DNA of 64,000 bases, taken from positions 1,426,001 through 1,490,000 of the forward strand of contig CALNYS010000004.1 of NCBI GenBank assembly GCA_942490855.1. Direction: 5' to 3'. Shown piece after piece: positions 8,412-16,334 of this stretch. How positions within the stretch are numbered: the first letter of the stretch is position 1; every line of letters starts with the position of its first letter. Position numbers and translations under genes: made by a program. Origin of the DNA: CALNYS01 sp942490855. GTDB taxonomy: Bacteria; Planctomycetota; Phycisphaerae; Phycisphaerales; UBA1924. Under the pieces are notes generated by a model. The model did no database searches. It had not been told where the DNA came from and saw only the letters and a list, made by a program, of their open reading frames with translations.

Positions 8412-10012
8412 AAGGCGGGCACGGTCGCAGGTTGATGCTCTACGCGGGCTCGAGCTGGGCGAGGATCGTCGCGGGGTTCGCCGTCTCGTTCGTCCTCACC
8501 AAGATGCTCATCGAAGAGCTGGGCATGGACCTCTTCGGGCTCCTCTCGCTCGTCGCGCTCACGCTCGCTCTCTCCGATCCGATCAAGGCCGCCGTCGGCA
8601 AGGTGCTCACCCGCGAGCTCACGCAGGCCCGCGCCGCCAAGGACCGCGACCGCTTCCGCGAGGTGTTCTCCAACGGCGTCGTTCTCGCCACCCTCGGCGC
8701 GGCGCTCGTCATGCTCATCGCGTCGGCCCTCGCGATCATCGGGCCCGAGGTGCTCCGCCTCTCGCCCGAGAACGTCTCCCGGGCGCGCGTCGCGCTCTTC
8801 GTCGAGGGGGCGATGTTCGCCAGCGTGATCCTGCTCATGCCGGCGAACAACCTGTACATCGCCACACACCGCATCGTGCTCGAGAACGTCCACCGCACGC
8901 TGATCCGCGTGCTCGACCTCGTCGCGGCGTTGATCGTGTTCTCCGTTGATTTCGGCGACCCGTTCCTTTCGTTCGTCATCGGGCGCGCGCTCCTGCGCAC
9001 GGTCCACAGTCTCTTCAAGGCGGCGTGGATCCTGTTGAAGGAGCCGTGGGCGCGGTTCGACGCCGCACGCGTGTCGCGCACGCGGATGAAGGAACTCGCC
9101 GGGGTGGGCGGGTGGTCCATGGGCACGCAGATCGCCCGCATCGGGTTCGTGGCGTGCGACCAGATCCTCCTGAATATCTTCTACGGGCTCGTCTACAACG
9201 GGCTCTACGGGCTGGTCAACCAGCTCCGCTCCTACGCCCGCATGTTCGGGGGCAACATCGCGCTCGGCGTTGACGCCGTGGCGGCCGATCTCGACGAACG
9301 CGGCGACGACGCCAAGGGGCGCGCCCTCCTCGTCGTCACCATGAAGATGACCATGAGCGTCACGCTCCACTGCGCGATCCTCATCGGCGTCTTCACCCCC
9401 GCCATCCTCCATGTCTGGCTGGGCGACCGCCTCTACGGCGACGAGAACCTCCTCGCGGTCATGACGCCCGCCGAGGCCCTCGACCTCGCGTGGTCCTTCA
9501 TCCTGATCCTGCTGCCCGGCATCGTGCTCATGGAGACCAACCGCGCCGCGACGGAAAACCTCTACGGCATGGGGCACATCCGGCGCTACTCACCGCTGCT
9601 GATCTGGGGCGCGGTGGTGAAGATCGTCCTCGCGACCTCGTGGCTCATGCTCGGGGGCGGACCGCTCAGCCTCGCGTGGTCCTCGCTCATCGTGAACGCG
9701 CTGGTCTACGGCGTCGCGCTCCCGCGCCTCGTGTGCGTCCTCACCACGCTCACCCCACGCGAGCTGATCTTCGGCGCCTACCTCCGCCCGATCGTCGCGA
9801 GCGTGTTCATCGCCGCCTCGGCGATCGGGATGTCCCAGCTGTTCGACGAGTGGACGTGGCCGACGCTCATCCTCAGCGTCGGCGTCGCGTGCGCGGTGTA
9901 CGCCGTAACGTTCCCGCTGATCGTCGCGACCCCGAGCGAACGGGCGTCGATGTGGCGGATGCTCACCGGGATCGCGCGGGGCGGGAGAGGGCGGAGAGCG
10001 GCCAAGGCATGA
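8408..10012 (+). CDS. Polysaccharide flippase-like membrane protein (Wzx/MATE type)
   Basis: This 534-residue protein starts at GTG in a GTGA overlap. The N-terminus (LMLYAGSSWARIVAGFAVSFVLTKMLIEELGMDLFGL) is the usual first helix pair of polysaccharide transporters of the MOP superfamily, and about twelve hydrophobic segments can be traced to residue 520. It probably flips lipid-linked repeat units across the inner membrane for the neighbouring Wzy-like polymerase. GGWSMGTQIARIG near residue 237 looks like the start of the second bundle. The last residues are basic (GGRGRRAAKA), consistent with a cytoplasmic tail. Confidence 0.75.
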   Translation: MKGGHGRRLMLYAGSSWARIVAGFAVSFVLTKMLIEELGMDLFGLLSLVALTLALSDPIKAAVGKVLTRELTQARAAKDRDRFREVFSNGVVLATLGAALVMLIASALAIIGPEVLRLSPENVSRARVALFVEGAMFASVILLMPANNLYIATHRIVLENVHRTLIRVLDLVAALIVFSVDFGDPFLSFVIGRALLRTVHSLFKAAWILLKEPWARFDAARVSRTRMKELAGVGGWSMGTQIARIGFVACDQILLNIFYGLVYNGLYGLVNQLRSYARMFGGNIALGVDAVAADLDERGDDAKGRALLVVTMKMTMSVTLHCAILIGVFTPAILHVWLGDRLYGDENLLAVMTPAEALDLAWSFILILLPGIVLMETNRAATENLYGMGHIRRYSPLLIWGAVVKIVLATSWLMLGGGPLSLAWSSLIVNALVYGVALPRLVCVLTTLTPRELIFGAYLRPIVASVFIAASAIGMSQLFDEWTWPTLILSVGVACAVYAVTFPLIVATPSERASMWRMLTGIARGGRGRRAAKA

Positions 10013-11193
10013 ACCGGACCGTGTCGGAACACCTCGATCAGATCACCCCCGCGGCGCTCCCGCCGACGGAGCGCGAGGGCCCCGCGCGGGCGCTCTTCAT
10101 CCACGGCAACATCCTCGGGTTCCGCACCGTCGGGCGCCTGCTCACCAGCTACTGCGCCGAGCAGGAGAACCTCGACGCCGTACACGTCCACCTCCGCTGG
10201 CCCACGTGGATGCGCGTGCTCGGGAAGGCCGCCCCGTTCCGCACCGCGGGGTGGGATATGTCCGCCGAGCGGTTCATGTACCTCTGGGGCCCGGTCCTGC
10301 ACCGCTGGTTCTGCGGCCCGCTCGACCTCAACCGCTTCGACGTCGTCCACATCCTCACGCAGGGCAACGCCCGCGCGATCCTGCGCGCCCGGCGCGACTT
10401 CCCACGCGTGAAGTTCGCGGTCAACGCCGACGCCACCGCGATCCAGCAGTGCGACGCCTTCGGGTTCTCGCGCACCGCCAAGGCGTACTCGATCGCCCAG
10501 GAGCGGCGCATCTTCGACGCCGCACACCTCGTCGCGACCCGCAACGCGTGGGCCGCCGAGTCCCTCCGCGACGACTACGGGCTCCCTGACGAGAAGATCC
10601 ACGTCGCCAGCAACTCCGTCCCGCTCCCCGACGCCCACCGCTGGGACGGCGTCGAGCGCGAGACGAGCGCCCTGCCCCGCGTCATCTTCGTGGGCTCGTG
10701 GGTGCGCAAGGGCGGGGACATCCTCCTCCGCGCGCACCAGGAGCGCTTCGCCGACAAGGCCGAGCTGCACGTCTTCTCGAAAGTGCCCAAGCCCGACCGC
10801 TCCGCGAAGAACGTCGTGTGGCACGGCCTGGTCCCGCGCGAGGAACTCCTCGAACGCTGGCTCCCGAGCATGGACCTCTTCGTGCTCCCCTCGCGCGACG
10901 ACATGCTGCCGTGGGCCGCGCTCGAGGCCTGCGCCGCCGGGCTCCCCGTCGTCGCCTCGGCCGTCGGCGCCATCCCGCACTTCATCATCCCCGGGAAGAC
11001 CGGCGCCCTCTGCGAGCCCGGCTCCGGGCGATCGCTGGGCGACGCCATCGAGCCGCTGCTCGCCGACGCCGCCCTGCGCGAACGGCTGGGGCGCGCCGGG
11101 CGCGAGTTCGTCCGCGTCAACCACAACCCCGACGTCACGTACCCCGCGCTGCTCGCGCGGCTGGCGTCACTCGCCGACGAGGACGCGTCGTGA
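10009..11193 (+). CDS. Glycosyltransferase, GT4-like
   Basis: This 394-residue protein starts at ATG 10009 in an ATGA overlap; the frame is open further upstream, but that part lies inside the flippase gene. The N-terminal half has ALFIHGNILGFRTVGRLL. The C-terminal half has RVIFVGSWVRKGGDILLRA and the donor-binding region MDLFVLPSRDDMLPWAALEA, followed by CAAGLPVVASAVG, which gives the GT4 E-x7-E-like pattern. It is a GT-B retaining transferase acting at the cytoplasmic face. Donor and acceptor are not predictable. Its stop overlaps the fourth sulfotransferase start (GTGA). Confidence 0.85.
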   Translation: MNRTVSEHLDQITPAALPPTEREGPARALFIHGNILGFRTVGRLLTSYCAEQENLDAVHVHLRWPTWMRVLGKAAPFRTAGWDMSAERFMYLWGPVLHRWFCGPLDLNRFDVVHILTQGNARAILRARRDFPRVKFAVNADATAIQQCDAFGFSRTAKAYSIAQERRIFDAAHLVATRNAWAAESLRDDYGLPDEKIHVASNSVPLPDAHRWDGVERETSALPRVIFVGSWVRKGGDILLRAHQERFADKAELHVFSKVPKPDRSAKNVVWHGLVPREELLERWLPSMDLFVLPSRDDMLPWAALEACAAGLPVVASAVGAIPHFIIPGKTGALCEPGSGRSLGDAIEPLLADAALRERLGRAGREFVRVNHNPDVTYPALLARLASLADEDAS

Positions 11194-12026
11194 CCCTGCC
11201 GAACTACCTCGTCATCGGCGCGCAAAAGAGCGCCACGTCCAGCCTGTGCGCCCTGCTGGGCCAGCACCCGGACGTCTTCATGTGCGAACCGAAGGAGCCC
11301 TACTTCTTCTCGCACGACGAGATCTTCGCCAAGGGCATGGCGTGGTACGAATCGCTGTTCGAGGCGGGCTCGCCGGCCGCGGCCGTCGGCGAGGGCAGCA
11401 CCACGTACACCCAGCACCACCTGTACCCGTACGCGCCCGCGCGCATCGCCGAGGCGCTCCCGGACGCGAAGCTCGTCTTCATGGCCCGCCACCCGCTCGA
11501 CCGCATCGTCTCGCACTGGATGCACCTGCGCACCAAGGGCGGGCGCGAGACGCTGCCGCTGTCGGAGGCCGTGCGCGCCAGGCCCGAGTACCTCGACCAC
11601 AGCGCCTACACCCGCCAGCTCGACCTCTACCGCGCACACTACCCCGCCGACCGCATCCATCTGATGCTCTTCGACGAGTTCAAGAGCGACCCCGAGTCGG
11701 CCGTCCGCGGGTGCCTCGCGTTCCTGGGGGGGGACCCCGGCGCGTGGATCCCGGAGGACGCGACGCGCGCGCACCACTCGTCCGCGAGCGGGCGGGCCGA
11801 CACCGGGCTCCTGCGCCCGCTGCGCCGCGTGCCGGGCTTCGACGCCCTGCGCGACCTCGCGCCGACCGGGCTGCGCGAGAGCTTCCGGCGCGTGCTCAAG
11901 AAGCCGGTCGGCGCCGCGCCGTCCTTCGACGACGCGACGCGCGTGTGGCTCGAGGACCAGCTGCGCGACGACGCCCACGCCTTCCTGCGCGCCTGCGGCA
12001 AGCCCGAGGACTACTGGGGGTTCTGA
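11190..12026 (+). CDS. Sulfotransferase (copy 4)
   Basis: This 278-residue protein starts at GTG in a GTGA overlap with the glycosyltransferase. LVIGAQKSATSSLCALL at residues 7-23 is a variant of the PAPS 5'-loop in which the usual KxGTT reads KSATS, a substitution also found in carbohydrate sulfotransferases. LVFMARHPLDRIVSHWMH is the 3'-phosphate segment. VGEGSTTYTQH and CEPKEPYFFSHD are typical of the heparan-sulfate/chondroitin branch. It closes the + strand operon. Its 3' end overlaps the convergent EEP-family gene by 16 bases. Confidence 0.86.
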   Translation: MTLPNYLVIGAQKSATSSLCALLGQHPDVFMCEPKEPYFFSHDEIFAKGMAWYESLFEAGSPAAAVGEGSTTYTQHHLYPYAPARIAEALPDAKLVFMARHPLDRIVSHWMHLRTKGGRETLPLSEAVRARPEYLDHSAYTRQLDLYRAHYPADRIHLMLFDEFKSDPESAVRGCLAFLGGDPGAWIPEDATRAHHSSASGRADTGLLRPLRRVPGFDALRDLAPTGLRESFRRVLKKPVGAAPSFDDATRVWLEDQLRDDAHAFLRACGKPEDYWGF

Positions 12027-13087
12027 ACCTCGTCCGGCGCGCCCGTGACGATGGGGACCTCGAGCGTAAAGAGCACCGGGCGGTGGTCCGAGTACACGCG
12101 CGGCCCGACGCTGACGCCCGTGATGCGCACCCCCGGCGAGACGTACACGCGGTCGATCGGGAGCGCCAGGAACGTCGGGACGTCCGCCGGGTAGGTGCCC
12201 TGCGTGTAGAGGCGCGTGGGGGAGCGCAGGCCGGTCTCGCGGGCGATCAGGCGGTGCAGGCGTGCGGTGGGGGTGGTGTTGAAGTCACCGGCGAAGATCA
12301 CCGGGAGGTCGTTCCGCTCGCGCCATTCGCGGATCAGCCCCGCGTCGACGCGCGACCAGCGCTGCGAGAGCTCCCACGCCTTCTCGTCGCGGGGCGAACG
12401 CGGGTGGGCGGCGGTGAACAGGGCCTCGCCCCCGCCCGGGAGCTCGACGATCACCGAGCTGTAGGCCGCGAAGCTCAGGCGGTACTCGGGGTCGTCGCTC
12501 GCGGTGAGCGGCTCAGTGCGCACGGGCCAGCGGGACAGGAGCGTGATGGTGCGCCGCCCGTGGGCGGTCAGGCTCTCGACCACGTGCGGCAGGGCGGGCT
12601 CGCCGGGCCAGAGCCCGCTGCGCCGGATGTTCCACGGCGGGTCCACCACGCACACGAGATCCGCGTTCGTCCCGACGAGCCACTCCCGGAAGTGGTCGTC
12701 GAGCTCGCTGCCCGTCCGCGTCGCGCCGCGGGCGAAGGCGTTGTACACCGCGACGCGGACGGTCTGGGTCGGCGCTCCCGATGACGTCGCGGGCGTGAAC
12801 GCCCCGTACCGGACCAGCGCGAAGAGGAGCGTCGCGAGCGCGAGCGCCATCGAGGCGAGCAGGGGGAGCCTGGACTTCCAGCTGAGGGCCAGGGCCAGGG
12901 CGAGGGGGCTCAGCAGCAGGGCGTGGGGGACAAAGTGCGAGAGCAGGTCGAGCGCGTAGGATGAGACCGGCAGGACCGCCGCGAGCAGGGTCAGCAGCCC
13001 GGCTCCGGTAACAAGGCCCCAGGCCCCGCGAGCGCCCCAGCGGACACCCCGTCGTCCCGCGCTCGTCTTCGGTGGTCGGGGTGGCAT
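12011..13087 (-). CDS. Membrane-anchored endonuclease/exonuclease/phosphatase family protein
   Basis: This 358-residue protein has three hydrophobic N-terminal segments (about residues 24-45, 52-70, 74-95), followed by an extracytoplasmic EEP domain. Visible motifs are VRVAVYNAF (start of the fold), TAAHPRSPRDEK, VIFAGDFNTTP (catalytic Asp/Asn) and VYSDHRPVLFTL (the terminal SDH catalytic motif). This TM-EEP layout is common for poorly characterised exported hydrolases; phosphodiester or phospholipid headgroup cleavage is possible, but nothing here fixes the substrate. It is divergent from the secreted protein at 13247 and convergent with the sulfotransferase. Confidence 0.85.
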   Translation of the reverse strand: MPPRPPKTSAGRRGVRWGARGAWGLVTGAGLLTLLAAVLPVSSYALDLLSHFVPHALLLSPLALALALSWKSRLPLLASMALALATLLFALVRYGAFTPATSSGAPTQTVRVAVYNAFARGATRTGSELDDHFREWLVGTNADLVCVVDPPWNIRRSGLWPGEPALPHVVESLTAHGRRTITLLSRWPVRTEPLTASDDPEYRLSFAAYSSVIVELPGGGEALFTAAHPRSPRDEKAWELSQRWSRVDAGLIREWRERNDLPVIFAGDFNTTPTARLHRLIARETGLRSPTRLYTQGTYPADVPTFLALPIDRVYVSPGVRITGVSVGPRVYSDHRPVLFTLEVPIVTGAPDEVQNPQ

Positions 13088-13246
13088 CAGCGCTAAGCAT
13101 GAGAGCGCGGGGTGAGGGCGTCAAGAACGGGGAAGGGTCTGTGCCGGTAGGCGAAGCCGCGAGGCATGCTCGTGCGCGGCGGAGTTTATTTGTGCGGTCT
13201 ATCACGACCCGTGGCCTCGCCGCGAGCGAGGGATAGGAGAGTTCAG

Positions 13247-15085
13247 ATGCAACGACCATTCTCTGGAAGGGGTCGCATCATGGCGACGGTTCTTGGAAAC
13301 GTGACGGTGTGCGCGATCGTTACGGCGTGCGCGGGGTTCTCCGCGCCGCACGCGACAGCCGCGCCGTTTCGCGCACAGGTGACGCACGAGGAGGAGCTCT
13401 TCCGCCTCAGCGATCAGCGCACGGGCGAAGTCCTCATCGAGACCGATGACGTTTCGTTCCACCACTACCTCTCGCGACAGCGCGCCTCGCTCGAGCCGCA
13501 GGTGGACATCGTCCCGTTCGCCAACGGCTTCAACGCCGTCTTTACCTACACAAACGACCGCACCCAGCCCATGCCTCTAGGAGCCATGGAGCTCAAGGGG
13601 CTGATGCTCGGCGACACGTTCGCGTGGCGCGATTTCGAGTTCGACGGCGGCCGGCGTCAGGTGAGCCCCGCCCAGCCGGTGAACAAGTTCCGCTTCGGAT
13701 ACCCGCACGGGCCCAACAAGCATTACTCGCCCGTCGCGGTCATGGAGACCGACTCGCACGTGATCGGCTTCAGCCTGCTCTACCCCGTCATGGAGTTCGA
13801 GCACGAGACGCTCGGCACACTGACGCGCGTCGGCGGCGACCCGACCGGCAACGAATGGAAGTTCCGCTGGAAGCTCTCCAATTACGGGAACGAGGGCGCG
13901 AACCGCGCCATGAACTACGAGGCGATGCTCCCCCCGGGCAAAAAGCGTTCCTACACCATCGCCGTCCGCGTGACCGACAACCGCGGCAACTGGCTCGAGA
14001 CGATCACGCCGTACCGGGATTACTTCTCCAAGATGTACGGCGGGGTCGTGTACGAGCGTGACCCGCGCCCCGTCATGCCGATTTCTCTGGCCGGCAAGGG
14101 CGATATCTCGGCGCAGAACCCCTACGGGTTCCGCCAGGAGAACCGTCGCCCCGACCTCTACGGCTGGGGCCCGCTGCTCGAGTGGATCGGCGAACGCGAC
14201 CTGCGCGGCAAGCGCGTCATGTTCTGGCAGCCCTCGGGCCTCCAGCGCTTCCACCCCGAGCGGAACTTCCCCTACAAGTTCGCCTCCTTCTGGGGCGAGG
14301 GGGAGACCTACGGGCACGCGATGGGCGACGCGTCCGTCGAGTTCCGCCGGTTCGCGGCGGAGAACGACACCTCCGTCGCGTTCTGGTGGGGGCAGTCCAC
14401 CCTCGTCACCCCCGAGTGGGATTCCGCGGAGTTCGCGTACTTCGACATCGAGAACCCCGAGCACATCGCCCTGGGGTTCCGTGAGATCGACGCGGCGGTC
14501 GACGCGGGCGCGACCTGTGTCGGGCTCGACGCCTTCGGCAGCAACGGCGGCACGCCGGCGTGGGACCTCGCCAAGTGGCTGGAGATGCTCACCGACCGTC
14601 ACCCGCAGGTGACCTTCGTGACCGAGAAGCACAAGCCCGACATCCTCCACCGCCTCGGCGCCACCTTCTTCCAGGCGTACAACAAGGCGCGGGACACGCC
14701 CAGCAGCGTCGACGAGGTCCGGTTCATCGACGAGCCCCACTACCTCGCCGACTTCCTCCTGCCCGGGCACGAGACGTGGCTGAGCTTCCGCTTCGAGATC
14801 CCCGAGCGCGTCCCGGGCCACACGGTGACCGACTCGTTCCGCGCGAACGAGTTCAACCGGGCCCTCGAGATGGGGTACGTCCCGCTGATGTTCGGCGGCT
14901 TCGAGTGGCAGGACTCGGACGTCGCGCGGGAATCGTGGCGGTACACGGTGCCCAGCGATCTCGCCGGCCCCGAGGACCCCGTCGCTCCGACCGACGACGT
15001 CGGCGCCGAGACCCCGCAGAGCGAGGCGCCGCGCCCCATCAGAGGCGGACGCACCGTCCGGACATACACCAAGCCCGGTCGCTGA
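13247..15085 (+). CDS. Secreted protein of unknown function, possible TIM-barrel glycosidase
   Basis: The start was chosen at ATG 13247 because AGGAGA lies just upstream; the frame is open to 13166 but has no such site there. The 612-residue product has a signal peptide (hydrophobic VLGNVTVCAIVTACAGFSA, likely cleavage near ATAA). The N-terminal half looks beta-rich. The second half (from about residue 310) alternates strands and helices, with acidic residues at strand ends (TCVGLDAFGSNGG, TFVTEKHKPDI, FMFGGFEWQD-like segment near 560), which recalls a (beta/alpha)8 glycosidase. No named family was recognised. Placed beside a polysaccharide locus, trimming or turnover of the exopolysaccharide is a reasonable guess. 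Confidence 0.6.
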   Translation: MQRPFSGRGRIMATVLGNVTVCAIVTACAGFSAPHATAAPFRAQVTHEEELFRLSDQRTGEVLIETDDVSFHHYLSRQRASLEPQVDIVPFANGFNAVFTYTNDRTQPMPLGAMELKGLMLGDTFAWRDFEFDGGRRQVSPAQPVNKFRFGYPHGPNKHYSPVAVMETDSHVIGFSLLYPVMEFEHETLGTLTRVGGDPTGNEWKFRWKLSNYGNEGANRAMNYEAMLPPGKKRSYTIAVRVTDNRGNWLETITPYRDYFSKMYGGVVYERDPRPVMPISLAGKGDISAQNPYGFRQENRRPDLYGWGPLLEWIGERDLRGKRVMFWQPSGLQRFHPERNFPYKFASFWGEGETYGHAMGDASVEFRRFAAENDTSVAFWWGQSTLVTPEWDSAEFAYFDIENPEHIALGFREIDAAVDAGATCVGLDAFGSNGGTPAWDLAKWLEMLTDRHPQVTFVTEKHKPDILHRLGATFFQAYNKARDTPSSVDEVRFIDEPHYLADFLLPGHETWLSFRFEIPERVPGHTVTDSFRANEFNRALEMGYVPLMFGGFEWQDSDVARESWRYTVPSDLAGPEDPVAPTDDVGAETPQSEAPRPIRGGRTVRTYTKPGR

Positions 15086-15094
15086 TCAGCGACC
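15077..15094. other. 18-bp perfect palindrome spanning two convergent stop codons
   Basis: GGTCGCTGATCAGCGACC is a perfect inverted repeat centred on the junction of the two stops: TGA of the + gene (15083-15085) and TGA of the minus gene (15086-15088, read as TCA). In RNA it would give a 6-bp GC-rich stem with a TGATCA loop on either strand. No T-run follows, so an intrinsic terminator is not shown. It may still act as a bidirectional 3'-end stabiliser. The palindrome itself is certain; its role is inferred. Confidence 0.5.
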
Positions 15095-16084
15095 CGAGCC
15101 CAGCGCGTCACGAGCCCAGACCCATTGCCTGCGCACGCCCTCATCAAAGGGCGTGCGCGGTGTGTATCCGAGCTCATCGCCGCTGCGCGTGAGGTCGGCG
15201 TAGGTCCGGTTCACGTCGCCGGGCTGCATCGGCTGACGGTCGATCTTCGCCGGCGTGCCGACGGCCGCGGCGACCGTGTCGATCATCTCGCTCAGCGACA
15301 CGGGGTGGTTCCCGCCGAGGTTCCACACGCGGTACCCGTGGTCGGGGATCCGCTCGAGCGCCGCGAGCACGCCCGCGACGATGTCCTCGATGAAGGTGAA
15401 GTCCCGGCTCGTCGAGCCGTCGCCGAAGACCGGGATCTTCTCGCCCGCGCTGATCAGACGCATGAACTTCATGATCGCCAGGTCGGGGCGCTGGCGCGGC
15501 CCGAAGACGGTGAAGAACCGCAGGCACGCGATGGGCATGCCGTAGAGGTGGTGGTGCGAGTGGGCGATGAGCTCGCACGCCCGCTTCGTCGCGGCGTAGG
15601 GGCTGATGGGGGCGCTCACGTCGTCGGTCTCGGCGAAGGGGACCTTCTCGTTGTTCCCGTAGACGCTGCTCGACGAGGCCATCACGAACCGCTCGACGCC
15701 CGCGAGACGCGCCGCTTCGAGCAGCACCGTCGTCCCGTTGACGTTCACGTCGGCGTAGAGCGCCGGCTTCTGGATGCTCGGACGCACCCCGGCCCGCGCC
15801 GCGAGATGGATGATGTCCGTCACGCTGTGGGCGCTGAGCAGGGCGCCCATGCGCTCGGCGTCGCGGATGTCCGACTCGGCGAACGTGAACCCGGCCCCGC
15901 CCGGCGCCGACGCGATATGCGAGAGCGTGCGCCGCTTCATCGCGGGGTCGTAAAAATCATCGAGGTTGTCCACGCCCACGACGCGGTCGCCCCGCGCGAG
16001 CAGGGCCTCGGCGGTATGCGAGCCGATGAACCCGGCGGCGCCGGTGAGCAGGACGGTTCGTGGGTGGGTCGGCGTCTCGGGCAT
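15086..16084 (-). CDS. NAD-dependent epimerase, UDP-glucuronate 4-epimerase-like
   Basis: This 332-residue extended short-chain dehydrogenase has LLTGAAGFIGSH near residue 12 as the GxxGxxG NAD-binding loop. DNLDDFYDP follows, as in UDP-glucuronate epimerases, and HLAARAGVRPSIQKP, SSSSVYG and YAATK supply the catalytic Ser/Tyr/Lys. LRFFTVFGPRQRPDLA and VWNLGG complete the substrate half. It probably converts UDP-glucuronate to UDP-galacturonate, or a related reaction, supplying an acidic sugar for the polysaccharide. It abuts the convergent secreted-protein gene with no gap. Confidence 0.88.
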   Translation of the reverse strand: MPETPTHPRTVLLTGAAGFIGSHTAEALLARGDRVVGVDNLDDFYDPAMKRRTLSHIASAPGGAGFTFAESDIRDAERMGALLSAHSVTDIIHLAARAGVRPSIQKPALYADVNVNGTTVLLEAARLAGVERFVMASSSSVYGNNEKVPFAETDDVSAPISPYAATKRACELIAHSHHHLYGMPIACLRFFTVFGPRQRPDLAIMKFMRLISAGEKIPVFGDGSTSRDFTFIEDIVAGVLAALERIPDHGYRVWNLGGNHPVSLSEMIDTVAAAVGTPAKIDRQPMQPGDVNRTYADLTRSGDELGYTPRTPFDEGVRRQWVWARDALGSGR

Positions 16085-16152
16085 GCGGTCCTCGTCCTCC
16101 CCTGATCGGCGGGGGGCACAGGCTACTACGCCCGCTCGTGCGGAGTCGGTTC

Positions 16153-16190
16153 AAAAAAAAGCGAGGCGCCTCGTGCGTTAGGCGCCTCGC
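16153..16190 (-). terminator. Intrinsic terminator of the sulfate unit
   Basis: On the minus strand a perfect 11-bp stem (GCGAGGCGCCT / AGGCGCCTCGC, 16161-16171 with 16180-16190) has an 8-base loop and is followed by eight T (A-run 16153-16160 on the + strand). It lies about 145 bases after the SLC13 stop and ends the cysC-cysQ-permease transcript. The stretch from here to 16334 holds no gene that I can see. Confidence 0.9.
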
Positions 16191-16334
16191 TGGAGGAGAG
16201 AGAGATTCGGTGAGTGTAGGGAGTGTCGGCAATATGGGAAGTTTTCTATCGCTGATTCGCGGGCCGACAGACCGAAAACGAAAAATATCATTCGTCCGTG
16301 GGCACTTATTGCGCAATGCGCGCGCTCGGCGCGA

